Source: Noviherbaspirillum pedocola (GTDB taxonomy: Bacteria; Pseudomonadota; Gammaproteobacteria; Burkholderiales; Burkholderiaceae_D). From it: DNA of 64,000 nucleotides. The stretch covers positions 1 through 64,000 of the forward strand of contig NZ_JAEPBG010000007.1 of assembly GCF_016632335.1 (NCBI RefSeq), given 5' to 3'. The notes below the pieces were generated by a model. That model did no database searches. It was not told the origin of the DNA and was given only the letters and a program-made list of their open reading frames with translations. Below, one piece after another: positions 16,419-25,279 of this stretch. Made by a program: the position numbers and the translations under genes. Position 1 is the stretch's first letter. Each line of letters begins with the position of its first letter.

Positions 16419-16985
16419 CTATTTGTCCTTGTTCTCGTTAGCGCCTGTCGTGCCGAAGGGGAAAGTGCCGAACATGGACTTGGTCTGGTTCTGCATCTGC
16501 TCCTGCATCTGGATGAACAGCATCTTGCTCTGTTCGATGTAGTTGCTCATCATGCCCTGCATGATCGGCCCCTGTACGCTCATGAACTGGGTCCACATTT
16601 CCGGGCTGAACGGTTTGCCTTCGTAAAGGCCCTTCGAGTTCTCGGTCAGCTTGTTCTGGATATCGATGAAAGCCTGGATATTCTTCTCCAGGTAGGAGCC
16701 CATCATGCCCTGCATCGCGTGGCCGTAGTAGCGGATGATCTGCGACAGCGCGCCGCTCGAAAACATCGGCACGCCATTGGATTCTTCTTCCAGGATGATC
16801 TGCAGCAGGATGCTGCGCGTTAAGTCTTCCTCGGTCTTGGCATCGACAACGGTGAACTCTTCGTTGTTGAGCACCAGCTGCTTCACATCGGCGAGCGTGA
16901 TATAGGAACTGGTCTGAGTGTCGTAGAGACGGCGGTTCGGGTATTTCTTGATCAGGCGTTCCGCCGTCTTCTTGGCGCTGTTCAT
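16419..16985 (-). CDS. phaR: Polyhydroxyalkanoate synthesis repressor
   Basis: DNA- and PHA-granule-binding repressor of phasin and PHA genes, 188 residues. The N-terminal PHB_acc_N domain is plain (LIKKYPNRRLYDTQTSSYIT), followed by two PHB_acc repeats (GVPMFSSGALSQIIRYYG and PFSPEMWTQFMSVQGP). It ends in a Gln/Met-rich helix. The start at 16985 (MNSAKKTAE) matches family N-termini; an in-frame ATG at 17039 adds 18 unlikely residues. It lies 152 bases downstream of phaC on the same strand. No phaA or phaB is present between or beside them. Confidence 0.94.
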   Translation of the reverse strand: MNSAKKTAERLIKKYPNRRLYDTQTSSYITLADVKQLVLNNEEFTVVDAKTEEDLTRSILLQIILEEESNGVPMFSSGALSQIIRYYGHAMQGMMGSYLEKNIQAFIDIQNKLTENSKGLYEGKPFSPEMWTQFMSVQGPIMQGMMSNYIEQSKMLFIQMQEQMQNQTKSMFGTFPFGTTGANENKDK

Positions 16986-17137
16986 TGAATAAGCCACTTT
17001 GATACGCTCTTTCTCTCGCTGTATGCCGCTTGCGGACATTGGCCGCCCGCTATCGAATGGAGACCCTGTCGGCCCGGAAAATCAAAGGTTTATACCGTCT
17101 TCCCGGGCCCGCGTCCAGTGTTTTCAGCCCACTGCCA

Positions 17138-18877
17138 TCAGGCTGCCTTCGCCTTGACATAGCGTCCCGGCGCCGGCTCGGTGGGCGCGTACTTCGCATT
17201 GCCGTACTTGCGCGGCGCGCTCGTTTCACCGCCGCCGTTTTCGGCCAGGAATCGCGCCCATTCAACCCACCAGCTTCCCGGCCTTTCTTCCGCCGAAGCC
17301 TTCCAGGCCTGCGCATCACCTGCGCCCTGCGGCGCCACCCAGTAACTGCGCTTGTTCTTCGACGCCGGATTGATCACGCCGGCTATATGACCGGACGCAC
17401 CGAGCACGAAGCGGTTGTTTTCCGGCTTGCCGGGATTGATCAGATTCACACTGGCATAGGCGGCGGTCCAGGGCACGATGTGATCTTCCCTGGAGCCATA
17501 GATGAAGGCCGGTACATCGATGCGACCAAGATCGACCTTTTGTCCGGCCACGGTAAGCTTGCCCGGTTCGCGCAGGTTGTTCTCGAGATACATGTTGCGC
17601 AGGTAGTAGCAGAACATTGGCCCTGGCAGATTGGTTGCGTCGGCGTTCCAGTACAGCAGGTCGAATGCGGGCGGCTTGATGCCCTTCAGATAGCCCTGCT
17701 CGACATAGTTCCACACCAGGTCATTCGGCCGCAGGCTTGAAAATGCCGCGGTGAAATCCCGGCCCGGCATCAGACCATCCTTGCCGATCGACGCCTCACG
17801 CCGCGCGACCTGTGCTTCATCGATATACACCTCGAGCACGCCTGGATCGGAATAGTCGAGCAAGGTGGTCAGCAGGGTCAGGCTGGCCACCGGATTTTCG
17901 CCGCGCGCCTTGAGCACTGACAGCGCGGTCGAGATGATGGTGCCGCCCACGCAGAAGCCGAGCGCGTTGACCTGATCCTGCCCGGTGATGGCGCGCGCAA
18001 CTTCCAGCGCCCGGATCGGTCCCTTTTCGATGTAATCGTCCCAGCCTGCATTACCCAATTCGGGACCGGGATTGACCCAGCTCATCAGGAACACCGTGTG
18101 GCCCTGCTCCACTGCATAGCGCACCAGCGAATTCGCGGGCTGCAGGTCCATGATGTAGTACTTGTTGATGCATGGCGGCACCATTAGCAGCGGCCGCTTG
18201 TAGACGGTCTTTGTCAGCGGCTTGTACTGGATCAGCTGGAACAGCTCGTTCTCGAACACCACGGCGCCTTCGGTGGTCGCAACATTCACGCCGACCTCGA
18301 AGGCGGTTTCATCCGACTGCGAAATGCGACCCTTCTGCATGTCGGCCAGCATCAGCGCAATGCCGTGCACCAGGCTTTCGCCCCTGGTTTCAATGAGCTT
18401 CTTCTGCGCTTCAGGATTGGTGACGAGGAAATTCGACGGCGACATCGCATCGATAGCCTGCTGCACCGCGAAGCGTATCTTCTGCCGGATCTTTCCGGTG
18501 GCCTTGACCGAGTCGACCATGGCCATCAGGAAACGCGCGTTGAGCAGGTAGGCAGCGGCGTTGAAGGCGTACAGCGAATTGGCTTGCCAGGCTTCGCCGT
18601 TGAAACGCTTGTCGCGGATTTCCGGCGGCTTCGCGGAAGCCATGGTCTGCCACAGTTCGCCGAACTGCTTCACATAATCGGCCTGCAGCTTGGTCAGCGT
18701 ATCCGGCTCGATCAGCATCGCCAGGTCCTGCGATAGCGGTGGCGGCATCATGGCGCCATTGGCGAACTGCGAAAACTGCGTGATGTTCGGTTGCTTCAGC
18801 AAGTCCTGCCAGGCATTCGGATCGGCCATCTTCGCCAGCCATGCCGTGCCTGCATCCTGCATCGTCTGCGTCTTCAT
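17138..18877 (-). CDS. phaC: Class I polyhydroxyalkanoate synthase
   Basis: Polymerises (R)-3-hydroxyacyl-CoA into PHA at the granule surface. Length 579 is typical of class I enzymes. The lipase-like box GFCVGG contains the nucleophile Cys309. The catalytic Asp lies in YGSREDHIVPW and the His in GASGHIAGVINP. The N-terminal 200 residues fit the PhaC_N domain. The C-terminus is Ala/Pro/Lys-rich. It is divergent from a small membrane protein gene and followed by phaR. Confidence 0.97.
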   Translation of the reverse strand: MKTQTMQDAGTAWLAKMADPNAWQDLLKQPNITQFSQFANGAMMPPPLSQDLAMLIEPDTLTKLQADYVKQFGELWQTMASAKPPEIRDKRFNGEAWQANSLYAFNAAAYLLNARFLMAMVDSVKATGKIRQKIRFAVQQAIDAMSPSNFLVTNPEAQKKLIETRGESLVHGIALMLADMQKGRISQSDETAFEVGVNVATTEGAVVFENELFQLIQYKPLTKTVYKRPLLMVPPCINKYYIMDLQPANSLVRYAVEQGHTVFLMSWVNPGPELGNAGWDDYIEKGPIRALEVARAITGQDQVNALGFCVGGTIISTALSVLKARGENPVASLTLLTTLLDYSDPGVLEVYIDEAQVARREASIGKDGLMPGRDFTAAFSSLRPNDLVWNYVEQGYLKGIKPPAFDLLYWNADATNLPGPMFCYYLRNMYLENNLREPGKLTVAGQKVDLGRIDVPAFIYGSREDHIVPWTAAYASVNLINPGKPENNRFVLGASGHIAGVINPASKNKRSYWVAPQGAGDAQAWKASAEERPGSWWVEWARFLAENGGGETSAPRKYGNAKYAPTEPAPGRYVKAKAA

Positions 18878-18940
18878 GCTTGACCCTCGTTTTTCGCGTA
18901 TGGTTTATGGCTTTAACTCATCGACGCATGCGGGAATACC

Positions 18941-19180
18941 ATGCTCATTGTCGCCATCGGCTGGATTTATGTAGTGCTCATGATGTCGGTCGCGGAAGAC
19001 ACCGCAGTGGCCGGCGTCATGACGTTCGTGTTCTATGGAGTGGTGCCGGTGGCGGTTCTCTTATACCTCAGCGGCTCAGGGCAGCGCAAGCGCAGGCGCG
19101 CCGCCCGGGAAGCCGAGCAGCGCCTTGCTTTGACGCAGTCCAAGGAAGATCCAGGTCAGAATGCGCGACCAGGTACGTGA
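18941..19180 (+). CDS. Small hypothetical membrane protein
   Basis: Predicted 79 residues with two hydrophobic helices (about 1-17 and 23-45) and a basic cytoplasmic tail (GQRKRRRAAREAEQRLAL). No family name is known to me. It is transcribed away from phaC, from which it is separated by 63 bases, so the two may share regulation. The hydrophobic pattern and clean open frame support a real gene. Confidence 0.6.
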   Translation: MLIVAIGWIYVVLMMSVAEDTAVAGVMTFVFYGVVPVAVLLYLSGSGQRKRRRAAREAEQRLALTQSKEDPGQNARPGT

Positions 19181-19221
19181 AGTTTGGGAATCAGGAAATC
19201 CATGCGGCAGAAGAAAGCCTC

Positions 19222-19980
19222 TTACGCTTCGCCCGGTATCCAGATCAGCGTAGCCATGCGGCCGGTGACGCGGTCGCGGCGATAGGAATAGAAGCGGTCT
19301 TGCTCGGCAACGGTGCAGAATCCGCCACCGCTGATGCGTTCAACCCCGGACGCCTTTAGCGCCAGGCGCGCAAGGGCATAGATATCGGCCAGGAACTTGC
19401 CGCCTTCCCTCCGCTGAAAAGCCGTAGCCGCGCGGGCATCCTTCGCCGTGTAGGCTTCGCGCACTTCAGCGCCGACCTCAAACTGTTCAGGGCCGATCGC
19501 CGGTCCAAGCCAGGCCATCAACTCGGTGGCGCCCGCTTCGCGCATGCGGCGCACGGTATTCTGCAATATGCCAGCCGCCAATCCGCGCCAGCCGCCATGC
19601 GCAGCGGCAACGACCTTGCCGGACACATCGCAGAGCAGCACCGGCAGGCAATCCGCGGTCAGCACCGCGCAAACGACGTCGGGCTGATTGGTGAAGCTGG
19701 CATCGGCTTCAGGCACGCCGTCGACCTTCGCCGCATCGACGACTTCCGCGCCATGCACCTGGGAAAGCCATACCGGATCCGATGGCAACAACGAACGCAG
19801 CAGCACGCGGTTACGCTCGACATGCTCGCGGTCATCGCCTACATGGCCGCCGAGATTCAGCCCCGGTCCGCCAGCCCCATCGCCATATGCGCCGACGCTG
19901 ACGCCGCCGGCGCGCGTGGTCGACAACGCGCCTACGGTCGGCGCAGCGCCCTGCCATTCGGGAAGAATGACATCGATCAC
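19222..19980 (-). CDS. pgeF: Peptidoglycan editing factor PgeF (YfiH family)
   Basis: Predicted 252 residues of the multicopper-polyphenol-oxidase/laccase-domain family, now linked to removal of wrongly built muropeptide precursors. Signatures are WLSQVHGAEVV, VLTADCLPVLL with the metal-site Cys, AAAHGGWRGLAAG and the C-terminal FYSYRRD. The start is a GTG at 19980 that overlaps the rluD TGA (GTGA), preceded by GAGGAGG. The upstream open frame of 84 codons is non-homologous and discarded. It is translationally coupled to rluD. Confidence 0.93.
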   Translation of the reverse strand: MIDVILPEWQGAAPTVGALSTTRAGGVSVGAYGDGAGGPGLNLGGHVGDDREHVERNRVLLRSLLPSDPVWLSQVHGAEVVDAAKVDGVPEADASFTNQPDVVCAVLTADCLPVLLCDVSGKVVAAAHGGWRGLAAGILQNTVRRMREAGATELMAWLGPAIGPEQFEVGAEVREAYTAKDARAATAFQRREGGKFLADIYALARLALKASGVERISGGGFCTVAEQDRFYSYRRDRVTGRMATLIWIPGEA

Positions 19981-21002
19981 ACCGCCTCCTCGGGAACCGC
20001 TATGCCTGCGCGCAGCAGCAGCTGGGCGAAATCCTGCGGCGGCGGAGCGGTCCATGCGCACTCGGTGCCAGTTTGCGGATGAATCAGACCGAGTCGAAAC
20101 GCATGCAGCGCCTGGCGAGGAAATACCGCGGCGAGATGCGGCTTGCCATACAGCGCATCGCCGACCAGCGCAAAGCCCAGCGACTGCATATGAACGCGAA
20201 TCTGGTGGGTACGCCCGGTTTCCAGCTGGCATTGCAACAGGCTCACCGGCTTGCCATCGATCATGCCTGTTGCCAGGCGTCGATAATGCGTCAGCGCCGG
20301 CTTCGCACTCAAGTTGTTCAGCACCGCCATGCGTATGCGTTCGCGCGGATGACGACCGATTGCGGCATCAACCTTGCCCGATACATTCGGCGTGCCCCAT
20401 ACAAGCGCCAGATAAGTGCGGGAAACGCTGCGCGCCTGCAACTGGCGCACCAGCTCAGTTTGCGCCTCGATGGTTTTGGCCACGACCATCAGGCCGCTGG
20501 TGTCCTTGTCCAGCCGATGCACGATGCCCGCTCGCGGCACAGCGCCGATGCCGGGATAGCGATGCAGCAATCCGTTTTGCAGCGTGCCGGACCAGTTGCC
20601 CGCGCCCGGATGCACAACGAGCCCGGCGGGTTTGTTGATGACAGCAATGGCCTTGTCTTCATACACCACGTCGAGCTCGATTGCCTCCGGCTGATACGCG
20701 TTGGCATCCGCTGCGGCCTGCGGGCTAACCAGCAGCGTCTCGTCGCCATACATGGTGTCCTTGGATCGGGCCGGCTTGCCACTGACCAGCACATGGCCTT
20801 CCTCGATCCATTGCTGTATGCGGCTGCGCGAGAATTGCGGCAGGCGCGAAGTCAGCACCTTGTCCAGGCGCAAACCGCAGTCGCTGGTATCAAGCTTCAA
20901 TTCGATCGGGCTGCTTTCGGCCGCCTCTTCAATATCATCGTCAGCCTCGAAGGCAAGGGCTTCCGAAATCAGTTCTTCATCTGGCGGCACGTCAATTCCC
21001 AT
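19977..21002 (-). CDS. rluD: 23S rRNA pseudouridine synthase D
   Basis: RluA-family enzyme expected to make pseudouridines 1911, 1915 and 1917 in 23S rRNA. Predicted 341 residues with an S4 RNA-binding domain at about 40-100 (LRLDKVLTSRLPQFSRSRIQQWIEEG) and the catalytic motif IVHRLDKDTSGLMVVAK with the nucleophilic Asp. The C-terminal segment LETGRTHQIRVHMQSLG is family-specific. An acidic leader of about 35 residues precedes the S4 domain. It is divergent from bamD, with a 45-base gap, an arrangement common in betaproteobacteria. Confidence 0.96.
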   Translation of the reverse strand: MGIDVPPDEELISEALAFEADDDIEEAAESSPIELKLDTSDCGLRLDKVLTSRLPQFSRSRIQQWIEEGHVLVSGKPARSKDTMYGDETLLVSPQAAADANAYQPEAIELDVVYEDKAIAVINKPAGLVVHPGAGNWSGTLQNGLLHRYPGIGAVPRAGIVHRLDKDTSGLMVVAKTIEAQTELVRQLQARSVSRTYLALVWGTPNVSGKVDAAIGRHPRERIRMAVLNNLSAKPALTHYRRLATGMIDGKPVSLLQCQLETGRTHQIRVHMQSLGFALVGDALYGKPHLAAVFPRQALHAFRLGLIHPQTGTECAWTAPPPQDFAQLLLRAGIAVPEEAV

Positions 21003-21006
21003 CGGC

Positions 21007-21012
21007 TATAAT
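21007..21012 (+). promoter_or_regulatory. Probable -10 element of the bamD promoter
   Basis: TATAAT within TCGGCTATAATC, 36 bases before the bamD ATG. The -35 region, which would lie inside the rluD coding start, has no clear hexamer. The surrounding 12 bases are identical to those at the mfd promoter. Confidence 0.6.
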
Positions 21013-21047
21013 CTGCGATCCGTCAGTTTCCCCGTCATGTGAGTCCC

Positions 21048-21854
21048 ATGTACAAGCACTCGTTCAAGGCCCTGTTGATCGCTTTCATGCTGTCTTTGTC
21101 GGCCTGCAGTTTACTTCAAATGGACCCGATCGACGAAACCCGCGACTGGTCGGCGTCGAAACTCTATTCGGAAGCCAAGGATGAACTGAACGCCGGCGGC
21201 TACGACAAGTCGATTCAGTATTTCGAAAAACTCGAGTCGCGCTATCCGTTCGGCACCTATGCGCAGCAGGCGCAAATGGAAATCGCCTATGCCCATTACC
21301 GCCAGGGCGACCAGGCGCAGGCGCTGGCCGCGGTGGAGCGTTTCATCAAGCTGCATCCGAACCATCCGAACGTCGACTACATGTATTACCTGCGCGGCCT
21401 GATCAATTTCAATGACAAGCTCAGCATCTTCGATTTCATCGCGCACCAGGACTTGACCGAGCGCGACCCGAAGGCCGCGCGTGACGCCTTCGATTCCTTC
21501 AAGACCTTGATCGAGCGCTTCCCCAACAGCAAGTATTCGGCAGATGCGCGTGATCGCCTGGCTTATCTGGTCAACGCGATGGCGCAGCATGATGTGCATG
21601 TGGCCGACTATTATTTCCGCCGTGGCGCCTATCTCGCCGCCGCGAATCGCGCGCAGGTGGTCGTAAAGGATTACAGCCAGACGCCGGTGGTGGAAGATGC
21701 GCTGGTCATCATGGTGCGTTCCTACGACGCGCTCGGCATGCCGGAATTGCGCGACGATGCCAAGCGGGTGCTCAAGACCAACTTCCCCAACAGCGATCTG
21801 CTTGCCAGCGGCGGACGTCGCAAGGATAAGAATCCCTGGTGGAAATTGTGGTAA
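21048..21854 (+). CDS. bamD: Outer membrane assembly lipoprotein BamD
   Basis: Essential lipoprotein of the BAM complex that inserts beta-barrel proteins in the outer membrane. Predicted 268 residues with a lipoprotein signal ending LSLSACS (lipid-bearing Cys near residue 19). Five TPR-like repeats follow (SASKLYSEAKDELNAGGYDK, QAQALAAVERFIKLHP and others). The ATG at 21048 is used since it begins the signal peptide; a GTG nine bases upstream is the alternative. Downstream yaaA is convergent, 15 bases away. Confidence 0.95.
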   Translation: MYKHSFKALLIAFMLSLSACSLLQMDPIDETRDWSASKLYSEAKDELNAGGYDKSIQYFEKLESRYPFGTYAQQAQMEIAYAHYRQGDQAQALAAVERFIKLHPNHPNVDYMYYLRGLINFNDKLSIFDFIAHQDLTERDPKAARDAFDSFKTLIERFPNSKYSADARDRLAYLVNAMAQHDVHVADYYFRRGAYLAAANRAQVVVKDYSQTPVVEDALVIMVRSYDALGMPELRDDAKRVLKTNFPNSDLLASGGRRKDKNPWWKLW

Positions 21855-21869
21855 TCGCAGCGCGGCGCT

Positions 21870-22637
21870 TCAGCCGCGCCTGAACACCCAGCGATTGCTG
21901 TCTGAGGCCGCCGCATCGAAGGCATACCCTTCGGCATTGAATGCCTTCAGGTCTTCCGGATGCTCGATGCCACGCTCGGCCGCATGGCGCGCCATCAGGC
22001 CCCGGGCGCGTTTGGCGTGAAAGGAAATGATCTTGTACACGCCGTTCTTGCGCTCCTCGAAAACCGGGGTAATCACTGGCACCGGCAGCAGTTCCGTCCG
22101 AACCGCCTTGAAGTACTCCTCCGAAGCCAGATTGATCAGCGCACCCGCTTCCACCGCGTGTACATCCTCAACGATCCTGTCGGTGATGCGACGCCCCCAC
22201 CAGGCATACAGCGAATCGCCGCGCGCGGTTTTCAGCCGCGTGCCCATTTCGAGGCGGTATGGCTGCATCAGGTCCAGGGGACGCAGCAGTCCGTACAGCC
22301 CGGAAAGAATGCGCAGGCGCGACTGCAGGTAGCGCATTGCCTTCGCATCCAGCGACTTCGCCTGCAGACCTTCATACACATCGCCGTTGAAGGCGAGTAC
22401 CGCCTGGCGCGCATTGGCCGTGTCGAAATGCGGGGACCAGGCGGCATAGCGTTCATGGTTCAGCGCGGCGAGCGGGTCGGAGATCTTCATCAGGCTGGCG
22501 ATTTGCGCCGGCGAGTGGCGGCGCAGCACGTCGATCAGCGCGGCGGATTCATCGATGAAATCGGGAGTGGTGTGCAGCTCGGCAGTAACCGGAGACGCAT
22601 AGTCCAGCGACTTCGCTGGCGACAGGACGATCAGCAT
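21870..22637 (-). CDS. yaaA: Peroxide stress protein YaaA (UPF0246)
   Basis: Predicted 255 residues. In E. coli the homologue is induced by peroxide and limits free iron, and the fold binds DNA. Signatures are [13 protein letters not shown] at the N-terminus, [31 protein letters not shown] and [14 protein letters not shown]. The start at 22637 has AAGGAAA about 10 bases upstream; the longer upstream frame is discarded. It is head-to-head with the PIN-domain gene with 32 bases between start codons. Confidence 0.95.
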   Translation of the reverse strand: MLIVLSPAKSLDYASPVTAELHTTPDFIDESAALIDVLRRHSPAQIASLMKISDPLAALNHERYAAWSPHFDTANARQAVLAFNGDVYEGLQAKSLDAKAMRYLQSRLRILSGLYGLLRPLDLMQPYRLEMGTRLKTARGDSLYAWWGRRITDRIVEDVHAVEAGALINLASEEYFKAVRTELLPVPVITPVFEERKNGVYKIISFHAKRARGLMARHAAERGIEHPEDLKAFNAEGYAFDAAASDSNRWVFRRG

Positions 22638-22669
22638 GGTAAAACAATTTCCTTGGAAAAACGGTGCGT

Positions 22670-23125
22670 ATGATACAGAAACGCCTTGTTCTTGATACGA
22701 ATGTCGCGCTCGATCTGTTCGTGTTCCATGACTTGCCCAGCAAAGCCCTGCTGGACGCGATCGAGACCGGCGCGGTGGAAGCGGTGACGCGCGCGGACTG
22801 CCGCGATGAATGGCTGCATGTGCTGCACTATCCGCATCTGCCGCTGGACGACGAGAAGCGTGAACAGGCGACGATGCGCTTCGATGCACTCATCCGCATT
22901 CATGCCGAGGCACCGGGCACAACTTGCCCTCCGCTTCCCAGCTGCAGCGACACGGATGATCAGAAGTTTCTCGAGATTGCGCGCGACAGCGCGGCCGGCG
23001 TGCTCATCACCAAGGACAAGGCGCTGCTGAAACTGGCGCGCCGCGTGGCCAAGGCTGGCATGTTTCGGATTCTGACGCCGCAAGCCTGGCTGGCCGAATG
23101 GCAGGCAGAGGCTACGCTCCGATAG
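22670..23125 (+). CDS. PIN-domain protein (putative toxin-like nuclease)
   Basis: Predicted 151 residues of the COG1569-like PIN group. The acidic pocket is visible as Asp in [12 protein letters not shown], Asp residues in [13 protein letters not shown] and Asp in [16 protein letters not shown] proteins are Mg-dependent ribonucleases, often toxin halves of TA pairs. No antitoxin-like gene lies next to it: the neighbours are yaaA, divergent, and an aminotransferase whose coding frame begins 35 bases later. It may therefore be an orphan housekeeping nuclease. A GTG two codons upstream is an alternative start. Confidence 0.85.
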   Translation: MIQKRLVLDTNVALDLFVFHDLPSKALLDAIETGAVEAVTRADCRDEWLHVLHYPHLPLDDEKREQATMRFDALIRIHAEAPGTTCPPLPSCSDTDDQKFLEIARDSAAGVLITKDKALLKLARRVAKAGMFRILTPQAWLAEWQAEATLR

Positions 23126-23160
23126 AATATGGTTTTCATAACAATCGCTTCCGCCCGCCC

Positions 23161-24345
23161 ATGGCCCATCCATCGACCCTTCCGGTTCTCGATTATTCCC
23201 GCCTGACTTCGCGTCTGCCCGATGTAGGCACCACCATCTTCACCGTCATGTCCGCCCTCGCCACCGAGAAGGGTGCGGTGAACCTGGGACAAGGTTTCCC
23301 GGACTTCCATTGCGATCCGGCGCTGGTGGATGCGGTCGCCGATGCGATGCGGCAAGGCCTGAATCAGTATCCGCCGATGACTGGTGTCCCGGTGCTGCGC
23401 GAGGCGGTTGCGGCAAAGGTAGAAGCCATCTACGGGCATCGCTACGACGCCAATACCGAAATCACCATCACTGCCGGCGCCACGCAGGGCATCCTGACGT
23501 CGGTGCTGTGCTGCGTGCATCCGGGCGATGAAGTCATCGTCATCGAGCCGGCCTACGACAGCTATGTGCCGGCGATACAGCTGGCCGGCGGCGTGCCGGT
23601 GTATGTGCAGATGGAAGTCTCCGCCGCCGGCTATGCGGTGCCCTGGGATGCGGTGGCCGCGGCAATCACGCCGAGAACGCGGATGATCATGATCAATTCG
23701 CCGCACAATCCAACCGGCACCGTGCTGCGCCGCGCGGACCTCGACAAGCTGGCCGCCATCGTCGACGGCACCGACATCCTGCTGCTGTCGGATGAAGTGT
23801 ATGAACACATGGTTTATGACGGGCAGCGCCATGAATCGGTCTGCCGTCATCCCGCGCTGGCCGCGCGCGCCTTCGTGGTATCAAGCTTTGGCAAGACGTA
23901 TCACGTCACCGGCTGGAAGATCGGCTATGTGGCCGCGCCCGCGGCGCTGATGGCGGAGTTCCGCAAGGTGCACCAGTTCAATGTGTTTACCGTCAACACG
24001 CCGGTACAGTATGGCATTGCGCAGTTCATGAGCAATCCGGCGCCCTACATCGAACTGCCGGCCTTCTACCAGAAGAAGCGCGACCTGTTCCGCAATGGCT
24101 TGTCGAATACACGGTTCAGGCTGCTGCCTTCGGACGGCACCTACTTTCAGTGCGTGGAGTATTCGGCGATCTCGGACCTGCCGGAAGCGGAGTTCGCCAA
24201 GTGGTTGACGACGGAAATCGGCGTGGCCGCAATACCGGTATCGGCCTTCTATCATGAAGCGCGCGAATCGGGCATCGTGCGCTTCTGCTTTGCCAAGCGC
24301 GATGAAACGCTGGAGCTGGCGCTGCAGCGATTGGGACGGCTATAA
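23161..24345 (+). CDS. PLP-dependent aminotransferase (class I/II, methionine aminotransferase-like)
   Basis: Predicted 394 residues with fold type I aminotransferase features: NLGQGFPDF near residue 40, the TAGATQGILT cofactor site, INSPHNPTGTVL, the Schiff-base Lys in SSFGKTYHVTGWKIGY, and an Arg near the C-terminus (GIVRFCFAKR). The QGFPDF and KTYHVTGWK blocks resemble YbdL-type methionine or kynurenine aminotransferases. The start at 23161 is chosen by family N-terminus; a frame to 23098 would overlap the PIN gene. A hairpin at 24353-24375 follows the stop. Confidence 0.9.
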   Translation: MAHPSTLPVLDYSRLTSRLPDVGTTIFTVMSALATEKGAVNLGQGFPDFHCDPALVDAVADAMRQGLNQYPPMTGVPVLREAVAAKVEAIYGHRYDANTEITITAGATQGILTSVLCCVHPGDEVIVIEPAYDSYVPAIQLAGGVPVYVQMEVSAAGYAVPWDAVAAAITPRTRMIMINSPHNPTGTVLRRADLDKLAAIVDGTDILLLSDEVYEHMVYDGQRHESVCRHPALAARAFVVSSFGKTYHVTGWKIGYVAAPAALMAEFRKVHQFNVFTVNTPVQYGIAQFMSNPAPYIELPAFYQKKRDLFRNGLSNTRFRLLPSDGTYFQCVEYSAISDLPEAEFAKWLTTEIGVAAIPVSAFYHEARESGIVRFCFAKRDETLELALQRLGRL

Positions 24346-24352
24346 GAATGTG

Positions 24353-24375
24353 GGGCCTGCAATGTATGCAGGCCC
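24353..24375. terminator. Hairpin between convergent aminotransferase and GST genes
   Basis: Nine-base arms GGGCCTGCA and TGCAGGCCC flank the loop ATGTA. There is no T-run on either side, so it may pause or protect transcripts rather than act as a full intrinsic terminator. It lies seven bases past the aminotransferase stop. Confidence 0.5.
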
Positions 24376-24459
24376 GCTCGCATCGACGCGCCGTCCTCGC
24401 ATCCCGGGCTTCCATGGCCGCACCGTATCAGGACAGCATCATGGAATACGCCAGCGAAT

Positions 24460-25116
24460 TTATGCCTTGCCTGCGTTCATCGCTTCACGCAGAGCCTGAT
24501 TGGCCTTGCGGTCGGCATTGACCTTCTGCACCGTGGCGCGCTCGCTCAGCATCTTCGCGTAGTCGCGCACCGGATAATCGGCCAGCACATCCTCGCCATA
24601 CACCAGCTTGGTCGCCATGCCGATCAAGGGCAGGTGCGCCAGCGCAGCGCAATCGGCCATCGTGAAGCTGTCGCCAGCGATGAAGGGACCGAACTTTGCG
24701 ATCTTGCCGAAGGCTTTCGCATTGCGCTTCAACAGCTTCTGCACCCGCTCGCGGGTTTCGTCGCTGACGCTGCCGCCGAAGAAGGCCTGCGCATAGATCT
24801 CGCGCGCCACCAGTTCCAGATGCAGTTCCATGAAGATGATCAGCTCGCGCACCCGCCCTGCTTCATACGGATCGGCCGGCAGCAGCGGTTGCTGCGGATA
24901 AGCGCTCTCGATGTATTCCATGATCACCTGCGACTCGAACAGCGGACCGCGCTCGGTGAGGATGTAGGGAATCTTGCCCAGCGGTGAATTCTGCAGCAGC
25001 GCTTCCGAGCGGTCCGGCCAGACCAGTTCTTCCTCGAACGTCACGCCCTTTTCCAGCAGCGCCAGCTTGACCTTGTTGTAGTAGTTGCTGATCGCAAATC
25101 CGCACAGCTTGAGCAT
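24460..25116 (-). CDS. Glutathione S-transferase family protein
   Basis: Predicted 218 residues with a thioredoxin-like N-terminal domain (MLKLCGFAISNYYNKVKLAL; cis-Pro in LGKIPYIL; glutathione-binding FESQVIMEYIE) and a helical C-terminal domain with the N-capping segment DSFTMADCAALAHL. The start is supported by AAGGAGA six bases before the ATG; a longer upstream frame is not GST-like. The substrate is unknown. It is divergent from the crotonase gene, with an inverted repeat between them. Confidence 0.93.
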   Translation of the reverse strand: MLKLCGFAISNYYNKVKLALLEKGVTFEEELVWPDRSEALLQNSPLGKIPYILTERGPLFESQVIMEYIESAYPQQPLLPADPYEAGRVRELIIFMELHLELVAREIYAQAFFGGSVSDETRERVQKLLKRNAKAFGKIAKFGPFIAGDSFTMADCAALAHLPLIGMATKLVYGEDVLADYPVRDYAKMLSERATVQKVNADRKANQALREAMNAGKA

Positions 25117-25163
25117 CGTCTTCTCCTTGCATTGGTATGGTTCTCCGCATTCGTCCAGGGAAT

Positions 25164-25196
25164 GCGAAAGCAGCGCATGGTAACTGCTGCTTTCGC
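25164..25196. promoter_or_regulatory. Inverted repeat between divergent GST and crotonase genes
   Basis: Eleven-base arms GCGAAAGCAGC and GCTGCTTTCGC are separated by 11 bases, so centres of the arms are two helical turns apart. It lies in the 163-base divergent promoter region and could bind a dimeric regulator or form a hairpin in either leader. No regulator can be named. Confidence 0.4.
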
Positions 25197-25279
25197 GAAG
25201 CACAATGCAGGCAGGCCGCCGGCTTTCCAGTCGCTTGCAGCGCGGTATATGATCCACGCACCTCAAGGAGACCCCCATC

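Noticed and set aside
19981-20232. N-terminal extension of the pgeF frame
   Set aside because: It overlaps rluD on the same strand in another frame and is not PgeF-like; the GTG at 19980 with GAGGAGG is the proper start.
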